From: Deltaproteobacteria bacterium
GTDB lineage: Bacteria > Desulfobacterota > Binatia > DP-6
Direction: 5' to 3'
NCBI GenBank assembly: GCA_005879205.1
Contig: VBLD01000058.1
Span: 1 to 18,010 of the forward strand
DNA: 18,010 nt
Shown here: positions 1 to 7,266 of the stretch, in pieces
Position numbering within the stretch: the first letter of the stretch is position 1
How the letters are laid out: the number at the start of each line of letters is the position of its first letter
Program-made: the position numbers and the translations under genes
The notes under the pieces: generated by a model
The model's database searches: none
What the model was told of the DNA's origin: nothing
The model's input: the letters and a program-made list of their open reading frames with translations, nothing else

Positions 1-2
1 GC

Positions 3-545
<543 letters not shown>

Positions 546-562
546 GGGGCTGGTGCTTCGCA

Positions 563-587
563 GCCCGCCGCTTCCCGCGCGGCGGGC
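563..587 (+). terminator. GC-rich hairpin after groEL, possible terminator
   Basis: A perfect 9-bp inverted repeat, GCCCGCCGC (563-571) and GCGGCGGGC (579-587), encloses a 7-base loop and starts 18 bases after the groEL stop. There is no T-tract after the stem, so it lacks the second half of a textbook intrinsic terminator. Position and stem strength favour a role in ending or stabilising the groEL transcript. In such GC-rich DNA a chance hairpin cannot be excluded. Confidence 0.4.
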
Positions 588-685
588 GGCGTGCACCGCG
601 TGCGCCTCCGCCGTGCGAGGGCTGATGGGCGGGGCATGCGCCGCCGGACGGGCGGAAGCCCCCGTCATGCCGCCGGAACCAAAGG

Positions 686-719
686 ACAATTGTACTTGCC
701 CGGCGATTGACGCTAGACG
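686..719 (+). promoter_or_regulatory. Possible promoter region for the LPS operon (weak)
   Basis: The end of the groEL-to-744 gap is locally less GC-rich than the rest of the window. It holds an 8-base palindrome ACAATTGT (686-693) overlapping a TTGTAC hexamer (690-695), which could act as a -35 element. A poor -10 candidate, TAGACG (714-719), lies 18 bases downstream. A second -35-like TTGACG (707-712) has no convincing partner. This is the only intergenic space before a string of some 16 close-packed genes, so a promoter is expected here. The exact boxes are a guess. Confidence 0.22.
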
Positions 720-725
720 TCGCGC

Positions 726-734
726 AGAGGAGGA
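726..734 (+). promoter_or_regulatory. Shine-Dalgarno site for the gene at 744
   Basis: AGAGGAGGA, nearly the full anti-Shine-Dalgarno complement, ends 9 bases before ATG at 744. It is the strongest ribosome binding site in the window. It supports the ATG of a 56-codon gene that might otherwise be overlooked. Confidence 0.75.
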
Positions 735-743
735 CGACGGCCC

Positions 744-914
744 ATGGCCATCAGCAAGGAGCTGCTGGAGATACTCGCCTGCCCTCAGTGCAAGGGCGAG
801 GTGATACTAACCGAGGCGCAGGACGCACTCGTGTGCGGGGCGTGCAAGCTGCGCTATCGGATCGAGGACGACATCCCGATCATGCTCATCGATGAAGCCG
901 AGCGGCTCGAGTGA
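744..914 (+). CDS. Trm112/YcaR-like small zinc-ribbon protein
   Basis: A 56-residue protein starting MAISKELLEILACPQC. It carries two CxxC knuckles (C13/C16 and C31/C34) separated by a short beta segment, then RIEDDIPIML, the typical end of Trm112/UPF0434 (YcaR) domains. Family members bind zinc. In eukaryotes and archaea Trm112 is the activating partner of several SAM-dependent methyltransferases; the role of short bacterial members is poorly defined. In E. coli the homologue ycaR lies between lpxK and kdsB, both LPS precursor genes, so its place at the head of an LPS cluster fits a recurrent association. No methyltransferase partner is visible here. The ATG is preceded by a strong Shine-Dalgarno site. 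The last 23 bases overlap the next gene in another frame. Confidence 0.88.
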   Translation: MAISKELLEILACPQCKGEVILTEAQDALVCGACKLRYRIEDDIPIMLIDEAERLE

Positions 915-1980
915 GCCCTTGCCGGGCGCGTCGTGCGGGTCGCCGCTCGGGCAGTTCGGGCCCACGCTGCTGGTCGCGCAGACGAGCTTCCTCGGTGATG
1001 TAGTCCTGACCACGCCGCTCCTCTCGGCGTTGCATGCCCGCCTGGCCCCGCGGCGGCTTTCCGTTCTGGTGCGGCCCGAGGCGGCCCCGTTGCTCGACGG
1101 TCACCCCGACGTGGACGACGTGCTGGTCGACGACAAGAGGGGCAGCGACCGCGGGCTGGGCGGGCTTCTGCGCACCGCGCGGCGCCTCGCCCGCGAGCGC
1201 TTCGAGCTCGCCGTCTCGCCGCACCGCTCTCTCCGCACCGCCCTCGTGCTCGCGGCGGCGCGCATCCCGCGGCGCGTTGGCTTCCGCCAGAGCCGCGGCG
1301 CGTTCCTCTACCATGTCCGCGTCCCGCGGGATCGCCGGCGCCACGACGTGGAGCGCAACCTGGCACTGCTCGGGGCCTTCGGGTCCGCGCCGGCGGAGGT
1401 GCCGCGCCTGCATCTCGCGGTCGACGGCGACGCGGCGGCGCGGGCGGCGGCGCTGCTCCCGCCCGGTCCGGCGCCGCTCGTGGGTCTGGCCCCGGGATCG
1501 GCCTGGGCGACCAAGCGCTGGACGCCGGCCGGCTTCGCGGCCGTCGCGGCGGCGCTCGACGCCGATGGCGCGCGCTGCGTGCTGCTCGGCAGCCCCGCCG
1601 ATGCGCCGCTCGTCGAGGCGATCCGCGTCGCGAGCGGCGGCCGGGCGCTCGGGCTCGCCGGGCGCACCGACGTGGCGACGCTCGTCGCGGTGATCGATCG
1701 CCTGGCGCTGCTGATCGCCAACGACAGCGCACCGATGCACGTCGCCTGTGCGCGGGGCGTCCCCGTGGTCGCGATCTTCTGCGCCACCACTCCCGCGCTC
1801 GGCTACGGGCCGTGGGGCCCCGGGCACACCGTGATCGGCGCCGACCTCGACTGCCGCCCCTGCGCCCGCCACGGCGGTCGTCGCTGCCCGCGCGGCACCG
1901 AGGACTGCATGCGTCTGGTCGAGCCCGCGGCGGTGCTGGCCGCCGCCCGTGCCGCGCTCGCCGCTCGCCGCTCCGCATGA
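892..1980 (+). CDS. waaF: GT9 glycosyltransferase, LPS heptosyltransferase II-like
   Basis: A 362-residue GT9 (GT-B fold) enzyme, expected to transfer L-glycero-D-manno-heptose from ADP-heptose to the inner core at the cytoplasmic face of the inner membrane. The N-terminal domain has the family loop FLGDVVLTTPL (G35-D36). The C-terminal nucleotide-sugar domain has LAPGSAWATKRW (P201-W210, with a conserved Lys) and NDSAPMHVA (N277-H283). The end carries four cysteines, C321, C324, C332 and C339. Length is normal for WaaF/WaaC. ATG 892 lies inside the end of the Trm112-like gene. A TTG at 919 is an alternative start nearer the conserved region, so the first nine or so residues are uncertain. 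The 3' end overlaps the next gene as ATGA. The family is certain; which heptose it adds is inferred. Confidence 0.9.
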   Translation: MKPSGSSEPLPGASCGSPLGQFGPTLLVAQTSFLGDVVLTTPLLSALHARLAPRRLSVLVRPEAAPLLDGHPDVDDVLVDDKRGSDRGLGGLLRTARRLARERFELAVSPHRSLRTALVLAAARIPRRVGFRQSRGAFLYHVRVPRDRRRHDVERNLALLGAFGSAPAEVPRLHLAVDGDAAARAAALLPPGPAPLVGLAPGSAWATKRWTPAGFAAVAAALDADGARCVLLGSPADAPLVEAIRVASGGRALGLAGRTDVATLVAVIDRLALLIANDSAPMHVACARGVPVVAIFCATTPALGYGPWGPGHTVIGADLDCRPCARHGGRRCPRGTEDCMRLVEPAAVLAAARAALAARRSA

Positions 1981-2696
1981 CGGGCGCGGCCGACGTCGCG
2001 GCGGTGGTGCTCGGCGCCCGCGGGGGTGCCTGCCTGGCACGCGCCCTGGCCAGCGTCGGCTGGGCCCGCGAACGGATCGTGGTCGACCCCGCGGGGCGTC
2101 TAGGCGCGGCCGCCTTGCCGCCCGGCGTGCGCCGCCTCGAGTGCCCGCTCGACCTCGCCGATGCCACCGACGCGCGCTGGCTTCTTCTGCTGCGCGAGGA
2201 CGAGGTCGCGCCGGCCGGGCTTGCAGCCGCCGTCGTCGAGGCGACCGTCTCGGGCGAAGCGGCCTATCGCATCGCTCGCACCCTGGAGCTGCGCGGCGGG
2301 ACGCTCCAGCTGCCGGGCGCTCCCGTCCGGCTGGCACGCCGGGACACGGCGCGGCTGCACGTCGGTGCGGGGGCATCGCTCGCGCTCGGCCCGCCCCGGG
2401 CACGCGCCGGCCGGATCGCGTCGCGGCTGCTGATCGAGGAGGAGGACTCCCTCGAGTCCGCGGTCGCGGCGCTCGACGCGGAAGCGACGGCCCTGGCGGC
2501 GCTGCTCCAGGCCCTCGACGTGGGGCCGCGCCTCGCGGCGCTCGCCGCGGCGCCGCTCGCCGGCGCCGTACCCGTGCTGGCGGCCCGTGGGGGACCGCTC
2601 GGCTGGGGCCGCTGGATCGCCGCCGTGCTCGCGGGATACCGCGCCTTCGTCGTGCAGGCGAAGCTCTGGGAGCGTCGCGCGGAGGCCGACGCGTGA
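1977..2696 (+). CDS. Degenerate GT2 (WaaE/KdtX-like), probably catalytically impaired
   Basis: A 239-residue protein starting at the ATGA overlap with the upstream GT9. It follows the layout of WaaE-type GT2 enzymes: a beta-strand start (VAAVVLGARGG), ALASVGWARERIVVD, a second strand LLLLREDEV where the family has LxLDADER, then AYRIARTLELRGG and a C-terminal segment ending in VVQAKLWERR. The key residues are eroded: the GGSxD after the first VVD is replaced by PAGRLG, and the DxD metal site reads E74-D75-E76. The last 30 residues resemble the end of the intact GT2 domain in the fusion gene at 8368. It may be a pseudoenzyme, a partner of the adjacent kinase, or an enzyme using an altered metal site. 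The reading frame is intact. Confidence 0.72.
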   Translation: MTGAADVAAVVLGARGGACLARALASVGWARERIVVDPAGRLGAAALPPGVRRLECPLDLADATDARWLLLLREDEVAPAGLAAAVVEATVSGEAAYRIARTLELRGGTLQLPGAPVRLARRDTARLHVGAGASLALGPPRARAGRIASRLLIEEEDSLESAVAALDAEATALAALLQALDVGPRLAALAAAPLAGAVPVLAARGGPLGWGRWIAAVLAGYRAFVVQAKLWERRAEADA

Positions 2697-3437
2697 AGCT
2701 GCCCGCCGGCTACACGCTCCTCGGATCGCCCCCGGTTCGGGCTGCGATCCGCGACGATCTCGTGCCGTCGCTCGGGACGTGGCTCCTGGCCCCGACGCTC
2801 GTCCTGCCGGCGGGCGCGGAGCCGATCGCAACGGGTCGCGGCGCGGCCTATCGCGTCCAGCTGCCCGGCGGCGTGCGGGCCGTCATCCGGCTCTACCGGC
2901 GCGGGGGTCTGCTGGCGCGCGTGGTGCGGCAGACCTACCTCGGGGTGACTGCGCGAGCTGGCTATCACCGCCGAGGCTCGCCGGCGCGGCGTGGCGGCCG
3001 TCGAGGTGCTCGCGGCACGTGTCGACGGGCGGCTCGCCTATCGCGGTGCGCTCCTCACCGCCGAGATCGCGGGCGCCGAGACGCTGCTCGACGCGCTCAG
3101 GGCGGCCGGCAGCGCGGCCGCGAGGAGGGCGCTCGCGGTGAGCGCCGCCACGGCCGTGGCGACGCTCCATGCCGCCGGCGTGTCACATGCCGATCTGAAT
3201 CTGACCAACATCCTCGTGCACCCGGCTCCGGCGGGCGCCGCCGCCGCGCTGGTCGACTTCGACCGTGCCCGCCTCTCCGACGGGCCGCTGCGGCGGGCCG
3301 CCCGGCGGCGCAATCTGCGGCGGCTCGCCCGCTCGCTCGCCAAGCTCGATCCCCGGGGTGCGCTGGCGGGACCCGACGACGCGCGCGCCTTCCGCGCCGC
3401 CTACGACGCGGCGGGTGGGGAGCCATGCGGCTGCTGA
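2693..3437 (+). CDS. kdkA: KdkA-like Kdo kinase, interrupted by a frameshift near 2950
   Basis: This resembles 3-deoxy-D-manno-octulosonic acid kinase, a small protein-kinase-fold enzyme that phosphorylates Kdo in the inner core. GTG 2693 overlaps the preceding stop as GTGA. The first part (frame of 2693) contains AVIRLYRRGGLLARV and QTYLGV, typical of the KdkA N-lobe, including Arg in the RHYRRGG-type motif. From about 2949 the kinase continues in the next frame: LRELAITAEARRRGVAA, then the catalytic loop HADLNLTN (H at 3186, Asp at 3192-3194, Asn at 3207-3209) and the metal motif DFD (3255-3263). The junction seems to lack a few residues, so a deletion of about 11 bases is more likely than one extra base. 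Either a real mutation or an assembly error would explain it. It overlaps the next gene by 13 bases. The catalytic residues are intact on each side. Confidence 0.8.
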
Positions 3438-4435
3438 TCGTGCTGACCGGCGCCATCGGCGACGTCGTGCGCGCCCTGCCGCTCCTCGGTCGGATGCGCC
3501 GGGCGCGGCCGGAGAGCTGGATCGGCTGGGTGGTCGAGCCGCCGGCGGCCCCGTTGCTCGTCGGGCACCCCTGGCTCGACGAGGTGCTGGTGTTCGACCG
3601 GCCGGCCGGGCTGCGCGCCATCCCGTCGCTGCTCGCCCGCCTCCGCGCGCGCCGCTACGACGTTGCGCTCGATCTCGGCCGGAGCGCGAAGACGGCGCTG
3701 TTCACGCGATTGGCCGGCGCCCCGCTGCGCCTCGGCTTCGACCGCCGCGACGGGCGGGAGGGAAGCTGGCTCGCCGCCAACCGGCGCCTGGCGCCACAGG
3801 GCCCGGGCCGCTCGAAGCTCCTCCAGTTCCTCGCCTTCGGCGACCTGCTCGGGCTGCCGCCCACGCCGGTCGAGTTCGGGCTCGCCGCCACGGCGGCGGA
3901 ACGGGCGGACGCCGATTCGCTGCTCGCCGGCCTCCCCGAGCCGATCGTGGCGGCGTGCGTGGGCTCCTCGTGCCCGAGCCGGCGCTGGTTTCCTGAGCCG
4001 ACGGCCGCGGTGATCGACGCGCTCGCGGCGCGCCACGGCGCGAGCGCCGTCCTCCTCGGCAGCGCTGCCGACGCGCCCTTCGCGGCGCTCGTGCGGCGCC
4101 ACGCGGCGGCGGCGCGCGACCTGACCGGACGCACCTCGCTGCGCCAGCTGCTCGCCATCCTGACCCGAATGCGGCTGGTGTTCGGCGCGGACTCGGGTGC
4201 GCTCCACCTGGCGGCCGCGCTCGGCAAGCGCGTCGTGTCGCTGTGGGGCGCGACCAGCGCCGAGCGCTCGGTGCCGCTCGGCTCCGAGGCGCTGGTGATC
4301 ACGGGTGCGGCCCCGTGCGCGCCCTGCTTCCTGCGCACCTGTCCCATCGGCCGCGTCTGCATGCGCGAGATCGCGGCCGCGCGGGTGCTAGCCACGGTCG
4401 ACGGCGCGCTCGACGGCCGGAGCGGTGACTCGTGA
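3425..4435 (+). CDS. GT9 glycosyltransferase, heptosyltransferase-like (second copy)
   Basis: A 336-residue GT-B enzyme of family GT9. It begins MRLLIVLTGAIGDVVRALP with the diagnostic G12-D13, and EPPAAPLLVGHP follows. The C-terminal half has VGSSCPSRRWFPE in place of the usual PGS segment and GADSGALHLAAALG (D256, S257, H261) for ADP-sugar binding. It ends with a four-cysteine cluster, C298, C301, C306 and C312, within CAPCFLRTCPIGRVCM. It is clearly diverged from the GT9 at 892, which suggests a different acceptor (for example HepI versus HepII or HepIII) rather than a recent duplicate. ATG 3425 overlaps the kinase gene by 13 bases. It ends in GTGATG at 4432-4437, giving the next gene two possible starts. 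WaaC or WaaQ are both possible names; I cannot choose. Confidence 0.9.
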   Translation: MRLLIVLTGAIGDVVRALPLLGRMRRARPESWIGWVVEPPAAPLLVGHPWLDEVLVFDRPAGLRAIPSLLARLRARRYDVALDLGRSAKTALFTRLAGAPLRLGFDRRDGREGSWLAANRRLAPQGPGRSKLLQFLAFGDLLGLPPTPVEFGLAATAAERADADSLLAGLPEPIVAACVGSSCPSRRWFPEPTAAVIDALAARHGASAVLLGSAADAPFAALVRRHAAAARDLTGRTSLRQLLAILTRMRLVFGADSGALHLAAALGKRVVSLWGATSAERSVPLGSEALVITGAAPCAPCFLRTCPIGRVCMREIAAARVLATVDGALDGRSGDS

Positions 4436-5247
4436 TGCCCGACGTCCGCTGGCAACGCGACGGCTGGCACGGGCGCGGCAACCCGGCGCTCGAGATGGAC
4501 GTCTCCTCGGTGGCCCGGCTGGTCGACGGCTCGGGCCGGCGGTCGCGGCATGCGCGCACGCTGCCGCTCACCATCGGGAGCGAGCAGCTGTTCGTGAAGC
4601 TCTACCCGGCGCCCGCGGGATGGCGGGCCGGGCAGGCGTTTCGCGCCACCCGCATGCTCGCCGCGGCCGGCTTCGGCGTGCCCGAGGCCCTGCTCGTCGC
4701 CCGCCGGGGCGCGGCGGGCCTCCTCGTGACCCGCGACACCGGCGGCGAGGATCTCGCGCACGCCGTCGGCCGCCTGGGATCTGCGGGCGACCGCGAAGGC
4801 CGGCGTGTCAAGCGGCGGCTCCTTCGCCTGCTCGGGGCGGAGGTGGCCCGGCTCCACAGCGCCGGCTTCGTGCACGGCGATCTGGTGCCGCCGAACGTCC
4901 GCGTGTCCGACGGGCGGCTCGTGTTCCTGGACAACGACCGGACGCGACGGAGCCGGTTCCTGGTCGCCCTCGGCGCGCGCCGCAACCTGGTGCAGCTCGG
5001 ACGCTTCGTCGTGCCCGGCCTCACCCTCACCGACCGGGCTCGCGTCCTCGACGCCTACGCCGCGGGCCGCGCGCTGTCGCGCGCGCGTCGCCTCCGGCTC
5101 GCCCGCTGGGTGGTCGCGAAGACGATCGCACGGCGCTGCGCGATCGACCGTATTCCTGCGGCGACGGCGCGGCGCACCGGCTTCCGGGAGCTCATGCGGA
5201 GTGGCGGGCCCTTCGACCCGGGCGGCGCGGGAGTCGGGAGCCCGTGA
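4432..5247 (+). CDS. LPS kinase-like protein (InaA/WaaP-type, kinase fold)
   Basis: A 271-residue protein with a compact kinase fold of the LPS-kinase (Kdo/WaaP) superfamily. The N-lobe has LFVKLY with the ATP-site Lys at K56 and GFGVPEALLVARR. The catalytic loop is HGDLVPPN (H148, D150, N155). The metal motif is LDND (D167-N168-D169), where typical members have DFD or DxE. ARRNLVQLGRF follows, as in core kinases. WaaP-type enzymes phosphorylate inner-core heptose, which strengthens divalent-cation bridging of the outer membrane; the target here is inferred from context. GTG 4432 overlaps the previous stop and has GGAG (4419-4422) at good spacing; ATG 4435 is the alternative. It differs clearly from the KdkA-like gene upstream. 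The end overlaps the next GT4 as GTGA. Confidence 0.85.
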   Translation: MMPDVRWQRDGWHGRGNPALEMDVSSVARLVDGSGRRSRHARTLPLTIGSEQLFVKLYPAPAGWRAGQAFRATRMLAAAGFGVPEALLVARRGAAGLLVTRDTGGEDLAHAVGRLGSAGDREGRRVKRRLLRLLGAEVARLHSAGFVHGDLVPPNVRVSDGRLVFLDNDRTRRSRFLVALGARRNLVQLGRFVVPGLTLTDRARVLDAYAAGRALSRARRLRLARWVVAKTIARRCAIDRIPAATARRTGFRELMRSGGPFDPGGAGVGSP

Positions 5248-6368
5248 AGCGAGCCGTCGTCACGCTGGCGCATCCGGCCCACGCCGGCATGCTGCGGGCG
5301 CTCGGCCTGCTCGAGCAGGCGGCCCCGGCCCACGGCTGGACGCTCGACTACGTGCTCGCGGCGCCGGACCCGCTGGCCGCCGCGGTCGGGCTGCCCGCCG
5401 GGCGGACGACCTACCTCGCGGGGCTGCGCGGCTGGCGGCGCTGGCCGGCGCGCGGGCGGCTGGCGCTCGCGGCGCTTGCCCTGGCCCGGCGCGCGCGCGG
5501 CGCGGATCTCTTCTACTCCGCCACGCTGTCGAGCTTTCCGCCCTGCCTCTTCGCCGGACGCCTGCGTCGCATCCCGCAGGTCGTGCACGTCTACTCGAGC
5601 TACGCCGACGGCGCGTCCTACCGCAAGCACCTTCTCGGACACGCCCGGCACCTGATCGCGCCGTCGGCCGACTCGCTGGCGCTGGCGCGGCGCGCGCTCG
5701 GTGACTGGCGCCCCGGCACGCGCGCCCGGGTGGTGTACAACGGCATGGACGTCGCGCGCCTCATGCGCGAGGCAGCCGCGCCCACGACGCCGGGGCTCGT
5801 ACCGAACGGCGTCCCGACCATCGGCATGGTCGGGAACCTCGACGAGCGGAAGAACCCGGCGCTCCTGGTCGAGGCGCTCGCGGCCGTGCGCACCGCGGTT
5901 CCCGCGGTGCGGGCCCTGCTCGTCGGGGCGTTCCCGGACGCCGCGTACGCCGCCCGCGTCGACCGGCGCGTCGCCGCCCTCGGGCTGCGCGACGCCGTCA
6001 CGGTGAGCGGCTTTCTCCCGAACCCGTTTCCGGTCGTGCGCGCGCTCGACGTCCTCGTGCATCCCGCGCGCCGCGACCCGTTCCCGCTCGCGCTGCTCGA
6101 AGGCATGGCGCTCGCGCGCCCGATCGTCGCCGCCGCCGTCGGCGGCATCCCGGAGATGCTGGTCGACGGCGAGAGCGGCGTGCTGGTGCCGCCCGACGAT
6201 GCGGCCTCGCTGGCCCGGGCGCTCGTCGACCTGCTGCGCGACCCGGCCCGGCGGGCCAGCCTCGGGGCCGCCGCCTACGAGCGGCTGACCACCCGTTTCT
6301 CGCTCCAGGGCTTCACCGACGGCATGTTCGCCGCCTTCGACGAGGCGGCGCGAGACGGGCGGGCGTGA
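5244..6368 (+). CDS. GT4 glycosyltransferase
   Basis: A 374-residue GT-B enzyme of family GT4. The N-terminal acceptor domain starts KRAVVTLAHPAHAGMLRAL and includes VVHVYSSYADG. The C-terminal donor domain begins at VPTIGMVGNLDERKNPAL, with Arg-Lys in the phosphate-binding position. It continues with VSGFLPNPFPVV and LDVLVHPARRDPF, then LALLEGMALARPIVAA. The usual E-x7-E motif is present as D-x7-E (DPFPLALLE), seen in a subset of GT4 proteins. GGIPEMLVDGESGVLVPP closes the domain. The sugar and linkage cannot be read from the sequence. GTG 5244 starts inside the kinase stop (GTGA). The gene probably acts in core extension, because it lies among core kinases and heptosyltransferases. Confidence 0.88.
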   Translation: MKRAVVTLAHPAHAGMLRALGLLEQAAPAHGWTLDYVLAAPDPLAAAVGLPAGRTTYLAGLRGWRRWPARGRLALAALALARRARGADLFYSATLSSFPPCLFAGRLRRIPQVVHVYSSYADGASYRKHLLGHARHLIAPSADSLALARRALGDWRPGTRARVVYNGMDVARLMREAAAPTTPGLVPNGVPTIGMVGNLDERKNPALLVEALAAVRTAVPAVRALLVGAFPDAAYAARVDRRVAALGLRDAVTVSGFLPNPFPVVRALDVLVHPARRDPFPLALLEGMALARPIVAAAVGGIPEMLVDGESGVLVPPDDAASLARALVDLLRDPARRASLGAAAYERLTTRFSLQGFTDGMFAAFDEAARDGRA

Positions 6369-6369
6369 G

Positions 6370-7266
6370 GTGCCGGTGAGTGCCGCACCCGACGTCTCGG
6401 TGGTCGTGCCGACGTTCAACCGGGCACACGTGCTCGGCGCGAGCCTGGCGAGCCTGCTCGCGGAGACGGGCGTCGACCTCGAGCTGATCGTGGTGGACGA
6501 CGGCTCGACCGACGACACGGCGGCGTGGCTCGAGGCCCATCCCGACCCGCGCGTGCGGGCGATCCGCGGGCCGCACGCCGGTATCGCGGCGGCGCGGAAC
6601 CGCGGACTCGCCGCCGCGCGTGCCCCGTTCGTGGCGTTTCACGACTCGGACGACCTGGCGCTGCCGGGCCGGCTCGGCGTGCCCGTCGCCCACCTGCGCG
6701 CGCATCCGGACGTCGACGTCGTGATCCAGAACGGGCGCATGCTGCCAGCCGACCGGCCCTGGATCGCGCCGCGCGCCGCCCGGCTGCTGGCCGCGCGCCC
6801 GCTCGGCGTCGCCGACGTGTTTCGCTGGAACCTCGGGCAATTGCAGGGCATGTGCTTCACGCGGCGGAGCCTCGAGGCGACGGGTCCGCTCGACGCGACG
6901 TTCGATATCCTCGACGACCTGGACCTCGTGCTGCGCGTCGCGCTGCGCTTCCGGGCGGTCTTCCTCGACCGCCCGGCGTTCACCTACCACGTCCACGCCG
7001 ACGGCGTGGCGCGCGATCGCCGGAAGGTCCGCGAGGAGTCGATCCGGCTCGCCGACAAGCTCGTGCGCGAGCATCCCGAGGTGCTGCCGCTGCTCGGGCC
7101 GGGCGCCTTCGCGCGCCGCCAGGCGCGGCGATACGGCCGGCTCGCGACCATGCGGCTCGCGGCGGGCGACGTCGAAGGTGCGCGCGAAGCGCTGGCGCGC
7201 GCCCGCGCGCTGCGGCCTCTCGACCTGCGCTACCGCCTGCGAGCGCTCTGGCTCGGCGAGGCGTGA
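6370..7266 (+). CDS. GT2 glycosyltransferase
   Basis: A 298-residue inverting GT-A enzyme. The first strand is VSVVVPTFNRA and the nucleotide motif is LIVVDDGSTDDT. GIAAARNRGLAAA precedes the metal-binding FHDSDD (D92-S93-D94). ILDDLDLVLRVALRF supplies the likely catalytic acidic residues. After about residue 235 comes an Arg/Ala-rich helical tail ending LRYRLRALWLGEA, which may contact the membrane. Two in-frame GTG codons could start it: 6370, one base after the previous stop, and 6376, which has GAGG (6367-6370) five bases upstream; the difference is two residues. The stop shares one base with the next ATG (TGATG). It sits between two GT4 genes, consistent with stepwise core assembly. The sugar is unknown. 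Confidence 0.88.
   Translation: MPVSAAPDVSVVVPTFNRAHVLGASLASLLAETGVDLELIVVDDGSTDDTAAWLEAHPDPRVRAIRGPHAGIAAARNRGLAAARAPFVAFHDSDDLALPGRLGVPVAHLRAHPDVDVVIQNGRMLPADRPWIAPRAARLLAARPLGVADVFRWNLGQLQGMCFTRRSLEATGPLDATFDILDDLDLVLRVALRFRAVFLDRPAFTYHVHADGVARDRRKVREESIRLADKLVREHPEVLPLLGPGAFARRQARRYGRLATMRLAAGDVEGAREALARARALRPLDLRYRLRALWLGEA

Noticed and set aside
546..743. Possible small RNA, tRNA or riboswitch in the groEL downstream gap
   Set aside because: Only one clear hairpin (563-587) and a short palindrome are visible. There is no tRNA shape or recognisable riboswitch core.
1949..4435. Apparent 828-codon + strand protein spanning several genes
   Set aside because: It reads the GT2 out of frame, then the first part of the kinase, then nonsense, then the GT9 in frame. 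The kinase frameshift only happens to leave it open; it is not a fusion gene.
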